DNA of 64,000 nt from Sarcina sp. DSM 11001 (lineage in GTDB: Bacteria > Bacillota > Clostridia > Lachnospirales > Lachnospiraceae). This document shows, piece after piece, positions 43,750 through 52,535 of this stretch. Made by a program: the position numbers and the translations under genes. The first letter of the stretch is position 1, and every line of letters starts with the position of its first letter. The DNA lies in NCBI RefSeq assembly GCF_900101015.1, contig NZ_FNFZ01000022.1, positions 1 through 64,000 of the forward strand. The letters run 5' to 3'. The notes below the pieces were generated by a model. The model was not told where the DNA came from. It saw only the letters and a list, made by a program, of their open reading frames with translations, and made no database searches.

Positions 43750-44256
43750 ATGGAGGAACAAGGAAAGCTCATCGTCTTCTCCGGAGAAGGAAGAGGAAAG
43801 ACTGCTGCCGCACTGGGCCTGGCCCTGCAGGCGGCTGCTGATGGGAAAACAGCTGTCGTCATTCAGTTTCTGAAGGGAAAGGGATTCGCGGAATCCATCT
43901 TCTGCAAACGGATGGAACCGGATATCAAGATCTTCCGTTTTGAAAAGTCGGAAGTGAGCTTCGAAGAACGTCCGACCCACCAGCAGCAGGACGATGTTTC
44001 CAACATCCGCAACAGCCTTGGATTTGCCAGAAAAGTTCTCTCGACAGGAGAATGCGATCTTCTGGTCCTGGATGAGATCCTTGGCGTGCTGGACAACGGG
44101 ATCATCAGTATCGATGAACTCAGGGATCTTGTCGAGCAGAGAGGACTTACGCAGGTCATTTTTACCGGCCGCTCACTGAGCGGAGAGCTGTGTGCCTTTG
44201 TCGATGAGATCTCCCAGATCAATACAGTTCGTTTCAAAAAGTATACCGGTGAATAG
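43750..44256 (+). CDS. cobO: Corrinoid adenosyltransferase (CobA/CobO/BtuR family)
   Basis: 168 residues. It adenosylates cobalamin precursors using ATP. The P-loop GEGRGKTAAALGLA is near residues 12-25, followed by VVIQFLKGK and the LLVLDEILGVLDNGIIS Walker B part, then VIFTGRSLS. This order is typical. It is a lone gene, not in a cob operon, and slightly short at the N-terminus compared with enterobacterial forms. Adenosylcobalamin would be needed by mutases of anaerobic metabolism. Confidence 0.9.
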   Translation: MEEQGKLIVFSGEGRGKTAAALGLALQAAADGKTAVVIQFLKGKGFAESIFCKRMEPDIKIFRFEKSEVSFEERPTHQQQDDVSNIRNSLGFARKVLSTGECDLLVLDEILGVLDNGIISIDELRDLVEQRGLTQVIFTGRSLSGELCAFVDEISQINTVRFKKYTGE

Positions 44257-44329
44257 TATTTTGTGTCTATTTGTGTTATAAAGCAGCGCGGACAATCCTG
44301 TCTTTACTGCGAACAACGGAGGAAATGCC

Positions 44330-45223
44330 ATGTCTATTTTTACAAAAGCTGCCGTAGCTATCGTGACGCCTTTTCACGAGAATGACTTATCCGTCAATTA
44401 CGACGCCTTTGCCGAACTGATCGATTTTCAGATCGAGAACGGCACTGACGCTATCGTTGTCTGCGGTTCCACCGGCGAAGCTGCGACCATGACGGAGCAG
44501 GAGCACCTGGATGTCTGCAAGTTCTGTATTGATTATACCAAAAAGCGTGTGCCGGTCATTGCGGGCAGCGGCTCCAACTGCACCCAGACGGCGATCAATC
44601 TCTCCAGAGAGATTGCGGAATATGGGGCTGATGGTCTCCTCGTCATCCATCCCTATTACAACAAAGCGACTCAGAAGGGGCTGGTAAAGCACTTTTCCAT
44701 GATCGCTGAGCAGTCAAAGGGATGTCCCATCATCCTGTACAATGTTCCCGGCCGCACCGGCGGAAACATTGCTCCCGAGACAGTCGCGCAGCTTGTAAAA
44801 GAAGTCCCGAATATTGTCGGTATCAAGGAGGCAAGCGGTGACATCGGACAGATCGTCAAACTGATGACTCTGACTGACGGAAACATTGATCTGTATTCCG
44901 GAAATGACGACCAGGTCGTTCCCCTGATGTCCATGGGCGGACTCGGCGTGATCTCTGTCGTCTCCAACATCGCTCCCCGGGCAGTCCACGACATGTGTGA
45001 CAAGTTCTTAAACGGAGATGTGGCAGGAGCCGCTAAGATCCAGAGAGAAACCTACGGCCTGTTTGAGAATCTGTTTTCAGAGGTCAACCCTATCCCTGTC
45101 AAAAAAGCCGTCAATCTGATGGGCTTTAATGCAGGCCCTCTTCGCATGCCTCTGACGGAAATGGAAGACGCGCACGCAAAGAAGCTTGAGGAGGCAATGC
45201 GCAGCTTCGGGCTTATTAAATAA
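44330..45223 (+). CDS. dapA: 4-hydroxy-tetrahydrodipicolinate synthase DapA
   Basis: 297 residues, full length. It condenses pyruvate with aspartate semialdehyde, the first step to diaminopimelate and lysine. The TIM barrel shows AIVTPFHENDLSVNYDAF, the VVCGSTGEAATMT motif, the tyrosine in LYNVPGRTGGNI and the Schiff-base lysine in GIKEASGD. GGAGG precedes ATG 44330. dapB follows after 74 bp; the two form a small operon that supplies cell wall precursors. Confidence 0.96.
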   Translation: MSIFTKAAVAIVTPFHENDLSVNYDAFAELIDFQIENGTDAIVVCGSTGEAATMTEQEHLDVCKFCIDYTKKRVPVIAGSGSNCTQTAINLSREIAEYGADGLLVIHPYYNKATQKGLVKHFSMIAEQSKGCPIILYNVPGRTGGNIAPETVAQLVKEVPNIVGIKEASGDIGQIVKLMTLTDGNIDLYSGNDDQVVPLMSMGGLGVISVVSNIAPRAVHDMCDKFLNGDVAGAAKIQRETYGLFENLFSEVNPIPVKKAVNLMGFNAGPLRMPLTEMEDAHAKKLEEAMRSFGLIK

Positions 45224-45297
45224 GTGATTTTGAAAAACAGATCTTATATTCAGCGATTATTCAGTGATTATTCAGTGATCCGGGTAAGGAGGAAAAT

Positions 45298-46053
45298 ATG
45301 GTAAAGGCACTTTTGCACGGCGCATGTGGAAGAATGGGGCATATAATCGCCGATATCGTCTCCCGGGATCCGGAGATTGAGATCATCGCCGGCGTAGATG
45401 CTTTTGGCAGTGCGTATGCGGGTTTTCCCGTTTATGCGTCTCTGGATGAATGCAGGGAAGAGGCAGATGTTGTCATTGATTTTTCAACAGCTTCTGCCAT
45501 TGATGGCCTGCTCGCCTACAGCGCTGAGCATGCCGTTCCTGTTGTAGTCTGTACGACGGGGCTTTCCGAAGAGCAGACAGCGAACCTGAAAAAGACTGCG
45601 GAGAAGATCGCAGTGCTCAAGAGCGCCAATATGTCGATCGGTATCAATCTGCTCCTGACCCTTCTGGCTGAGGCCGCGCCCCGGCTTGCGGAAGCGGGCT
45701 TTGACATCGAGATCGTCGAAAAGCACCACAATCAGAAAATCGATTCTCCCAGCGGGACTGCCCTCGCTCTTGCGGACAGTGTCAATGATTCCCTCGGCGG
45801 AGACTATGCTTATGTCTATGACAGGACTGTCCGAAGGGAAAAACGCCCGCAGAAGGAGATCGGCATCAGCGCAGTCCGCGGCGGGACGATCGTGGGTGAC
45901 CACGATGTGATCTTTGCCGGAGAGGATGAAGTCATCACCTTCTCCCACAGAGCCTACAGCCGTGCTGTCTTCGGAAAGGGCGCAGTGGTGGCGGCCAAAT
46001 TCCTCGCGGGAAAACCGGCGGGGTTTTATACGATGCACGACGTTCTTGCCTGA
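45298..46053 (+). CDS. dapB: 4-hydroxy-tetrahydrodipicolinate reductase DapB
   Basis: 251 residues. It reduces the DapA product with NAD(P)H. The nucleotide-binding start LHGACGRMG, the DFSTASAI stretch, VVVCTTGLS, the catalytic EKHHNQKIDSPSGTA and the end GFYTMHDVL are all as expected. AGGAGG lies before the ATG. A strong terminator follows. Confidence 0.96.
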   Translation: MVKALLHGACGRMGHIIADIVSRDPEIEIIAGVDAFGSAYAGFPVYASLDECREEADVVIDFSTASAIDGLLAYSAEHAVPVVVCTTGLSEEQTANLKKTAEKIAVLKSANMSIGINLLLTLLAEAAPRLAEAGFDIEIVEKHHNQKIDSPSGTALALADSVNDSLGGDYAYVYDRTVRREKRPQKEIGISAVRGGTIVGDHDVIFAGEDEVITFSHRAYSRAVFGKGAVVAAKFLAGKPAGFYTMHDVLA

Positions 46054-46081
46054 ATAAATCCGAATAATACTTTGAAGTTTA

Positions 46082-46138
46082 AGCGCTTATCAAATATTTC
46101 CTGCGCAAAATGGCGGATTTTGATAAGCGCTCTTTTTT
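46082..46138 (+). terminator. Terminator of dapA-dapB
   Basis: A 13-bp perfect stem (46082-46094 with 46119-46131, AGCGCTTATCAAA) is followed by CTTTTTT. Confidence 0.9.
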
Positions 46139-46262
46139 ATTCTTCTCTTCATCGCGTAATACCCGTGTTTTCAGACATTGGATAAGTGTGAAAGAAGTGA
46201 AACTCGCGCGCGGGTCTTGAAGTGGCAGGTAATAGTTTTTTATGCGGATAAGGTGACAAATT

Positions 46263-47096
46263 ATGAAGATTCGTCCCTGTATAGATATTCACGGCGGCCG
46301 TGTCAAACAGATCGTAGGCGGTACGGTCGGACAGAGCGGAAAAGTAAAGGAAAATTATGTCTCGGACTGTGGGGCGGCCTGGTATGCCTCCCTTTACAGG
46401 GAAAAAGAAATGGACGGCGGGCATATTATCCTGCTGGACAGTGCCGCAGCTGATCCTGCAGCCTGGGAGGCGGACCGCCTGCAGGCTGTTCAGGCCCTGA
46501 GGGCTTTCCCCGGGGGCATGCAGATCGGCGGCGGGATCGATCCCCGGAACGCGGTGTCCTTCCTTGAAGAGGGGGCTTCCCATGTGATCGTGACCTCCTA
46601 TGTCTTCAGGGATGGAAGGCTCGACCTGGACCGGCTTGAAGAAATGAAGCGGGCTGTCGGGAAAAAGAGGCTCGTTCTGGACCTCAGCTGCCGCAGGCGG
46701 CAGGACGGTTCCTTTGCGGTCGTCACCGACAGATGGCAGAAATTTACAGAACTGACAGTCACACCGGATAACCTGCGCTCTCTCAGCGCGCACTGCGACG
46801 AATTTCTCATTCATGCCGCGGATGTCGAGGGGAAAAGAGGAGGGATCCAGGAAGACCTGACTGCTGTTCTGGGAAAATTCTGTCTGGACACAGGATTTCC
46901 GGTGACCTATGCAGGCGGAGTCCATAAGCTTTCCGATCTCTCCAGGATCGCGGGACTTTCCGGCGGAAGGCTGGATGTCACAGTGGGAAGCGCGCTCAGG
47001 ATCTTCGGAGGAGATCTGGACCTGGAGGATCTGGCTGCAGCCGCTGCAGCAGCAGAGTCCTGTGGCGGACCGGTTTCCGGACGACCCGGAAGATAA
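46263..47096 (+). CDS. hisA: Eukaryote-type HisA (ProFAR isomerase)
   Basis: 277 residues. It isomerises ProFAR to PRFAR in histidine synthesis. The sequence follows yeast His6 rather than ordinary bacterial HisA: RPCIDIHGGRVKQIVGGTV at the start, YASLYREKEMDGGHIILL, MQIGGGID, VIVTSYVFRDG, LVLDLSCRRRQDGSFAVVTDRWQKFTEL and FLIHAADVEGKRGGI. It is about 40 residues longer than normal bacterial HisA. It stands alone, away from any his operon. The last residues are rich in Ala. A hairpin-family remnant (46201-46220) lies before it. Confidence 0.88.
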   Translation: MKIRPCIDIHGGRVKQIVGGTVGQSGKVKENYVSDCGAAWYASLYREKEMDGGHIILLDSAAADPAAWEADRLQAVQALRAFPGGMQIGGGIDPRNAVSFLEEGASHVIVTSYVFRDGRLDLDRLEEMKRAVGKKRLVLDLSCRRRQDGSFAVVTDRWQKFTELTVTPDNLRSLSAHCDEFLIHAADVEGKRGGIQEDLTAVLGKFCLDTGFPVTYAGGVHKLSDLSRIAGLSGGRLDVTVGSALRIFGGDLDLEDLAAAAAAAESCGGPVSGRPGR

Positions 47097-47123
47097 GGAA
47101 GCAGATGGCAGATAATAAAATGA

Positions 47124-47149
47124 GGCCGGTGCACTTTCGTGCACCGGCC
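47124..47149. terminator. Terminator between hisA and the cold-shock gene
   Basis: An 11-bp perfect stem GGCCGGTGCAC/GTGCACCGGCC with a 4-nt loop. The tail is T-rich only on the minus strand (CATTTTATT), so it most probably ends the csp transcript. Confidence 0.7.
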
Positions 47150-47218
47150 CCTGCTGTCTAACGATTAACTTAATTATTTAAAAAGTCAGATTTATAAAAG
47201 TCAGGGATCAGGGCTGTA

Positions 47219-47419
47219 TCAAAGCTTTGTTACATTGACAGCCTGAGGTCCTTTCTGGCCCTGAATCACATCGTATTCTACAGCTTCACCTTCTTCAAGG
47301 GACTTGAAACCTTCCTGATTAATACCGCTGAAATGTACGAATACGTCATTTCCCTCGGAATCAGAAATGAAACCGAATCCCTTTTGATTGTTAAACCATT
47401 TAACAGTTCCTTTGCTCAT
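47219..47419 (-). CDS. Cold-shock domain protein
   Basis: 66 residues from the start [18 protein letters not shown]; the open frame upstream of it is the leader. The RNA-binding motifs KGFGFI and VFVHF and the end [10 protein letters not shown] are canonical for the CspA family. It acts as an RNA chaperone. GGAGGTGCCAGC precedes the start on the minus strand. It has a 5' leader of about 75 nt from the promoter at 47500-47528. Confidence 0.96.
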   Translation of the reverse strand: MSKGTVKWFNNQKGFGFISDSEGNDVFVHFSGINQEGFKSLEEGEAVEYDVIQGQKGPQAVNVTKL

Positions 47420-47499
47420 GCTGGCACCTCCAAATGCGTAAAAATTATTAATTGTGCACAAATTCCGGAACAATTTTTAAGAATTAATGCAATAGATTT

Positions 47500-47528
47500 A
47501 ACATAGCACAGGTATTAACAAAAGTAAA
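47500..47528 (-). promoter_or_regulatory. Promoter of the cold-shock gene
   Basis: On the minus strand TTTACT (47523-47528) and TATGTT (47500-47505) are exactly 17 bp apart. Confidence 0.6.
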
Positions 47529-47619
47529 GGATTATTTTACCTGTATGAAATTGTATGGTTTTTTGTATATGAATGAATCTTTTCGAAATGTGCAGATGCT
47601 TCTTTACTTCACAGTCTTA

Positions 47620-47695
47620 AAATGTTAAGATTGGTGATGGAGTAAACAGACCTCTCGAAATGATAAGATTGGTGATGGTGTAAACAGGCCTCTCA
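47620..47695 (+). repeat. Two tandem 38-bp units upstream of the TrpR-like gene
   Basis: Units 47620-47657 and 47658-47695 share AAATGNTAAGATTGGTGATG and GTAAACAG-CCTCTC blocks, differing at few positions. They lie 77 bp before the yerC start, a place suited to autoregulation by the DNA-binding product. Confidence 0.8.
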
Positions 47696-47771
47696 AATCG
47701 TAAGCAGAAGAGCTGTGTTTCTCCAACTGTACTCCGAAACATTTTGTGATAGTGAACGGCGGGGAGGTTCC

Positions 47772-48128
47772 ATGAACAATAAAATTCATACTGAAGCGGT
47801 AAGCCACCTTTTTGAAGCCATTCTTACACTTAAGACGGAAGAGGAGTGTTTTATCTTTTTTGAAGATCTCTGTACTGTGAATGAATTATTATCTCTTTCC
47901 CAGAGGTTTGAAGTTGCATCAATGCTCAAGAGAAAAGACACTTATCTCAAGATCGCGGAGAAGACCGGAGCGTCCACAGCGACGATCAGCCGTGTCAATC
48001 GTTCACTGAACTATGGCAATGACGGCTATGATATGGTGTTCGCAAGGATGAAATCCTATAACTATACAGAAATTGACGACAAACATGACAAAACGCGAAG
48101 CCGCAGGGAAAAACCGGCGCAGAAATAG
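47772..48128 (+). CDS. yerC: YerC/YecD-type TrpR-related regulator
   Basis: 118 residues from ATG 47772 with GGGGAGG upstream. The Trp repressor-like fold is seen: helices around LFEAILTLKTEEECFIFFEDLCTVNELLSLSQRFEVASML and the helix-turn-helix TYLKIAEKTGASTATISRVNRSLNYG. Family members are small DNA-binding proteins of mostly unknown targets; tryptophan sensing is not established for this branch. The basic tail is poorly conserved. yfhO starts 12 bp downstream, so the two are probably one transcript. Confidence 0.88.
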   Translation: MNNKIHTEAVSHLFEAILTLKTEEECFIFFEDLCTVNELLSLSQRFEVASMLKRKDTYLKIAEKTGASTATISRVNRSLNYGNDGYDMVFARMKSYNYTEIDDKHDKTRSRREKPAQK

Positions 48129-48139
48129 TTATTGGCTTT

Positions 48140-50647
48140 ATGAAAACATCGGAAAAGACCGGTTGCAGATTGTTGCCCCTGAAAGTTTTTTGGGGAGGAG
48201 TGCTGATTTATCTTCTTGCAGTCCTTCCTTTTTTAGTGTATCGCAGGGGTCTGTTTTTTTATTATGGTGATTATAACGTCCAACAGGTACCCTTTCTGAT
48301 CTATGCGCACCGGGCGGTACGTGAGGGCAGGTTTTTCTGGACACCGATGGTGGACCTGGGCGGAAATATGGGTGGGATTTTCTCGTTTTATCTGTGGGGA
48401 AGTCCCTTTTTCTGGCTGACGATCCCTTTCCCGGAGAGTTGGCTTCCTTTTATGATGCCGTTTTTAATGGCTCTCAAGTACGGAACTGCGTCTGCTGCTG
48501 CCTGTGCCTGGATCAGGACACAGACAAAAACGGACCTTGCGGCTGTCCTGGGGGCTTTTCTGTATGCCTTCTCGGGCTTCCAGGCCTGCAACATTGTCTT
48601 CCAGCACTTCCACGACGCCACCGCCTTTTTCCCGCTCTACCTGCTTGCTTTTGACCGGTTTGTCCAGGGAAGGAAAAAATACGGTTTTGTCCTGATGACA
48701 GCCCTCATGTCAGTCATCAATTATTATTTCTTTTTCGGGCAGGTTCTCTTTCTGGTCCTGTACTATATGATCCGCCGCGGGATCAGGCTTATCCGCTCGG
48801 AGGGGCTCCCGGTCTTTGCCGGGGAGGTGCTGCGTATTGTGGCAGCGGGAGCTTTCGGCCTGATGCTCTCGGCCTTTTTCCTGGTCCAGTCGATCGGGGG
48901 GATCATGGGCAATGCCCGCATCTCAAAGATCCTGAATGGTTATGATCTGGTTGCCTATCCAGATGCAGTGACTCCGCTGGCGATCCTCAAATCCTTTTTC
49001 ATGATCCCGGACCTGGTGGCCAGGGGGACTCTGTTTACAAGCGATTATGTCAAAAACGGCTCACTGGCCTTTTATCTTCCCTGCTTTGCCATGACAGGCG
49101 TCTTTGCCTATTGGATGATGCGGCGCCTGAGTTGGAAAAAGACTCTGCTGCGGGTCCTTCTTGTCATGGCCTTTGTGCCCGCTCTGAATGCCTCCTTCTC
49201 CGCTTTCAACGCCAACTATTACGCCCGCTGGTTTTACATGCCGCTGCTTCTGTGTGCCTGTATGACAGCGGAGGTCATGGAGAAAGAGGACACGGCAGCC
49301 CTGACCCGGGGCGGTCTGCTGAATCTGGGCATAACTGTCCTGTTCCTCCTCATGTGCTTTCTTCCAGTGGAGGATAACGGCAAATGGTCCTTCACGGCGG
49401 TATGCAATAACCGGAAGCTCCTCACGACACAGATTTACGGAACTCTCTTCGGAATGGCGGTCCTCTGTGTCATTCTGGTCCTCAAACGCCGCCTCAGGAA
49501 TAAAGCTAAAACTGTCCGGATCATCTGCCTGGTCCTGACGATTGTCTGCTGTATCTCTTCCACGATCGCTGTCCTCCACAATGGAAGCTCCCTGATCGCC
49601 TATACGGGCTTTGAAAAGTGGAAAAAACAGATGCTGACACAGAAGCCTGTTCTGGAAAGAAGGATGGAAGATTATCCTCTGGTGACAAACTGGGACGAGG
49701 GGATGCCTGTTCCTGCCGGACAGGGGGGAAAACCTCTTTCCGTGGGAGGAAAAGGGCTGACCCTGCCTGCTGAAGAGAGTAGGGAGCCCCTCTCCGGGGA
49801 CGCGCCTTTTTCCCGCGTGGAGACGGACAGTACTTCAACCAATTATGAGCTGGTCTGGGGGATCCCGACCATGCACTGCTTTGAAAGCACTGTGCACCCC
49901 TCCATTTTTAAATGGTACAGAGGGATCGGAATGATCCGGACTGTGGAGTCGACCCTTCCCATGGAGCGCATCGGAGCAAGGGCGGTCATGTCTGTCAGAT
50001 ATTATCTGGAAAACGCCCTGGTAAAGCACGACAAGAGCTACACAGACCAGGGAGGGATCCAGGGATATGCCCTGATCAATGAAGAAAACGGGTACAACGT
50101 CTATGAGACGGCGAATTATATCCCCATGGGGTTCTCCTTTGATTCCTATATAACAGAGGAAAACTACAAAAAACTGCCTAATGGAGTGGTCTCAGACCGT
50201 GTCCTCGTCAAGGACCTGATCTTATCCGATGAGATGGCACAGAAATACGGCAGCCTCATGGAAGAGGATACGGACACTGATCCCGGGGAGATGCCTTACC
50301 TGGAGTTTACAGACCACTGTTATGACAGGGCGGCTTCTGCCTGTACTTCTTTTTCCTTTGACAAAAACGGTTTTCATGCGGAAGCCGACATGGACAAGGA
50401 CAACCTGCTTCTTTTCTCCATTCCTTATGACAAGGGTTTTACAGCCCGGCTGGACGGCGTGAAAGCGGAAGTGGAGAGAGCCGATTATGGGCTGACAGCC
50501 ATTTTCGTCCCGGAGGGAAGACATCAGATCAGAGTGACCTACAGGCCGCCCGGGCTGATCCCCTGCTCGGTCCTGTCCCTCCTGGCCTTTATCCTGCTCG
50601 CGGCGGACTGGCGAAGGAATATGAGAAGGTCCTGGTCCCGGACCTGA
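48140..50647 (+). CDS. yfhO: YfhO-family membrane protein
   Basis: 835 residues with about 12-13 membrane segments. It follows the multi-pass GT-C-like plan with the FYYGDYNVQQVPFLIYAHRAVREG motif in the first outer loop, and a C-terminal extracytoplasmic part (residues ~700-800). In Bacillus YfhO glycosylates lipoteichoic acid; the same is inferred here, not shown. The ribosome site is weak and ATG 48140 lies 12 bp after yerC, so coupling is likely. Confidence 0.85.
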   Translation: MKTSEKTGCRLLPLKVFWGGVLIYLLAVLPFLVYRRGLFFYYGDYNVQQVPFLIYAHRAVREGRFFWTPMVDLGGNMGGIFSFYLWGSPFFWLTIPFPESWLPFMMPFLMALKYGTASAAACAWIRTQTKTDLAAVLGAFLYAFSGFQACNIVFQHFHDATAFFPLYLLAFDRFVQGRKKYGFVLMTALMSVINYYFFFGQVLFLVLYYMIRRGIRLIRSEGLPVFAGEVLRIVAAGAFGLMLSAFFLVQSIGGIMGNARISKILNGYDLVAYPDAVTPLAILKSFFMIPDLVARGTLFTSDYVKNGSLAFYLPCFAMTGVFAYWMMRRLSWKKTLLRVLLVMAFVPALNASFSAFNANYYARWFYMPLLLCACMTAEVMEKEDTAALTRGGLLNLGITVLFLLMCFLPVEDNGKWSFTAVCNNRKLLTTQIYGTLFGMAVLCVILVLKRRLRNKAKTVRIICLVLTIVCCISSTIAVLHNGSSLIAYTGFEKWKKQMLTQKPVLERRMEDYPLVTNWDEGMPVPAGQGGKPLSVGGKGLTLPAEESREPLSGDAPFSRVETDSTSTNYELVWGIPTMHCFESTVHPSIFKWYRGIGMIRTVESTLPMERIGARAVMSVRYYLENALVKHDKSYTDQGGIQGYALINEENGYNVYETANYIPMGFSFDSYITEENYKKLPNGVVSDRVLVKDLILSDEMAQKYGSLMEEDTDTDPGEMPYLEFTDHCYDRAASACTSFSFDKNGFHAEADMDKDNLLLFSIPYDKGFTARLDGVKAEVERADYGLTAIFVPEGRHQIRVTYRPPGLIPCSVLSLLAFILLAADWRRNMRRSWSRT

Positions 50648-50760
50648 GATTTGCACTTGCAAATACTCCGTCCGCATGTTAAGATATCCATCGTGCACGC
50701 ACAAATGTCCGTTTCAGACGGACGCCGGAAATGCTGAAAGACCAGTGTCAGGGGGTGCTC

Positions 50761-51198
50761 ATGGAAGGATCTTCTTATTATATTGTGCATGAATCCGCAA
50801 TGCCGCCGGTCCTCAAGAAAGTGGCGGAGGCAAACCGCCTGCTCTCCTCAGGAAAGGCGCGGACGGTCAACGAGGCGGCAGAGATGGCCGGAATCGGGCG
50901 CAGCTCCTACTATAAGTTCAAGGATGCAGTCCATGAATTTCACGACAATCTCCCCGGTTCAATGCTGACCATAGTGTGTGAGGTCAGCGACCGCGCAGGC
51001 TGTCTGTCAGATCTGCTGCAGACGATCGCGCAGTGCGGAGCGAATATTCTCACGATCCACCAGGCGATCCCGGAAGGCGGGACAGCAGTGGTGAGCATCA
51101 GCATGCAGATGCTTGAGAACGCGGACAGCCCGAATACGCTCATCGACAGGATCTCATCCAAAGAGGGTGTGAAAAGGGTACGTGTTACCGGAAGATGA
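50761..51198 (+). CDS. ACT-domain protein (PheB/UPF0735 type)
   Basis: 145 residues from ATG 50761, with a GGGGG site about 5 bp upstream. An N-terminal helix-turn-helix-like part (TVNEAAEMAGIGRSSYYKFKDAVHEF) leads to a C-terminal ACT domain (LTIVCEVSDRAGCLSDLLQTIAQCGANILTIHQ). The family is thought to sense an amino acid. It overlaps the neighbourhood of hom (56 bp ahead), so control of the threonine/methionine branch is a reasonable inference. Confidence 0.88.
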   Translation: MEGSSYYIVHESAMPPVLKKVAEANRLLSSGKARTVNEAAEMAGIGRSSYYKFKDAVHEFHDNLPGSMLTIVCEVSDRAGCLSDLLQTIAQCGANILTIHQAIPEGGTAVVSISMQMLENADSPNTLIDRISSKEGVKRVRVTGR

Positions 51199-51253
51199 TC
51201 AGTGGGATCAGTTACAGTTTTTTGCCGGGCTTGCCTGTGCAGATTGGAAAGGA

Positions 51254-52486
51254 ATGGCAAACGAAATGATAAAAGCTGCTGTGTTGGGTTTTGGAACAGT
51301 GGGAAGCGGCGTTGTCGAGCTTTTGGATATCAATAAAAGCTCTGTCGGGCGCAGGGTGCCCGGAGGAGTAGAGGTCAAATATATCCTGGACCTGAGGGAT
51401 TTTCCCGACAGTCCCTATCGTGACAGAGTCATCCATGATTTTGACAGAATCGTCGAAGATCCCGAGATCAAGGTGGTCTGTGAGACCATGGGAGGAAAAG
51501 AACCCGCTTTCACATTCACCAGAAGAGCGCTTGAGAAGGGGATCAGTGTCTGTACGTCCAACAAGGAACTGGTGGCTGCCCACGGCCCGGAGCTTCTCAG
51601 GATCGCCAGGGAGCACAGCTGCAGTTATCTCTTTGAAGCCAGTGTAGGCGGCGGGATCCCTATCATCCGTCCCATGAACGTGTCGCTGGCGCCGGAGTCG
51701 ATCGAGAAGATCATCGGCATCCTGAACGGCACGACCAACTATATGATGACCAGGATGGAGAAAGAGGACATCTCCTTTGAGGACGTGCTCCGTCAGGCTC
51801 AGGAGAAGGGCTATGCAGAGCGCAATCCCGAGGCGGATATCGAAGGACACGATGCCTGCCGCAAGATCGCCATTTTGTCTTCCCTGATGTGCGGCAAGAC
51901 TGTCCGCTACGAGGACATTCCCTGTGAAGGCATCAGCCGCGTGACCATGACAGATGTTGCCTATGCCAGAAGCATGGGCAGGGCGATCAAGCTCCTCGGG
52001 ATCAGTGAGAGGGACGAGTCCGCCGGAACGTTTTATGTGCGCACCGCGCCCTATATGGTTCCCGACTCTCATCCGCTCCACGGCGTAGAGGATGTTTTCA
52101 ATGCTGTATTTGTGCATGGAAATCTTGTTGATAACCTCATGTTTTACGGGCGCGGAGCCGGAAAATTCCCGACAGCCAGCGCGGTCGTCTCTGATATGCT
52201 CGACTGTGCCCTGAATATCGGGAACACGATCCCTGTGTGCTGGACGGATGAAGTAATGCAGCTCACGGATCCGGCCACGAAGGTGGAAGAGTTTTTTGTA
52301 CGCATTCCCCTTTCTGATAAAGAAAAAGCAAAGTCCCTGTTTGGAATCTGCCATGAAGTGAAGGCACCGGGCGGTCCCGAAGATGAGTTTGCCTTTACCA
52401 CTGAGCCTATGACGGAGGCCGCTTTTGCCGAAGCAGCCGGCAGACTTGCTGAGATAAGAAGCGCGATCAGGATCCTTAGGGGATAA
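51254..52486 (+). CDS. hom: Homoserine dehydrogenase
   Basis: 410 residues from ATG 51254; ATG 51266 is also possible, with GGAAAGGA shared as ribosome site. It reduces aspartate semialdehyde to homoserine. It has the nucleotide motif VLGFGTVGSG, SNKELVAAHG, EASVGGGIPIIRPM and the catalytic GILNGTTNYMMTRM. A short C-terminal extension (after about residue 330) has weak ACT-like character. It sits between the ACT protein and lysC, so the three look like a regulated aspartate-branch unit. Confidence 0.95.
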   Translation: MANEMIKAAVLGFGTVGSGVVELLDINKSSVGRRVPGGVEVKYILDLRDFPDSPYRDRVIHDFDRIVEDPEIKVVCETMGGKEPAFTFTRRALEKGISVCTSNKELVAAHGPELLRIAREHSCSYLFEASVGGGIPIIRPMNVSLAPESIEKIIGILNGTTNYMMTRMEKEDISFEDVLRQAQEKGYAERNPEADIEGHDACRKIAILSSLMCGKTVRYEDIPCEGISRVTMTDVAYARSMGRAIKLLGISERDESAGTFYVRTAPYMVPDSHPLHGVEDVFNAVFVHGNLVDNLMFYGRGAGKFPTASAVVSDMLDCALNIGNTIPVCWTDEVMQLTDPATKVEEFFVRIPLSDKEKAKSLFGICHEVKAPGGPEDEFAFTTEPMTEAAFAEAAGRLAEIRSAIRILRG

Positions 52487-52535
52487 AATCATTTCATTAC
52501 TGTCCCCCTTTTTCCAATTACTGAGGTTAAATAAA

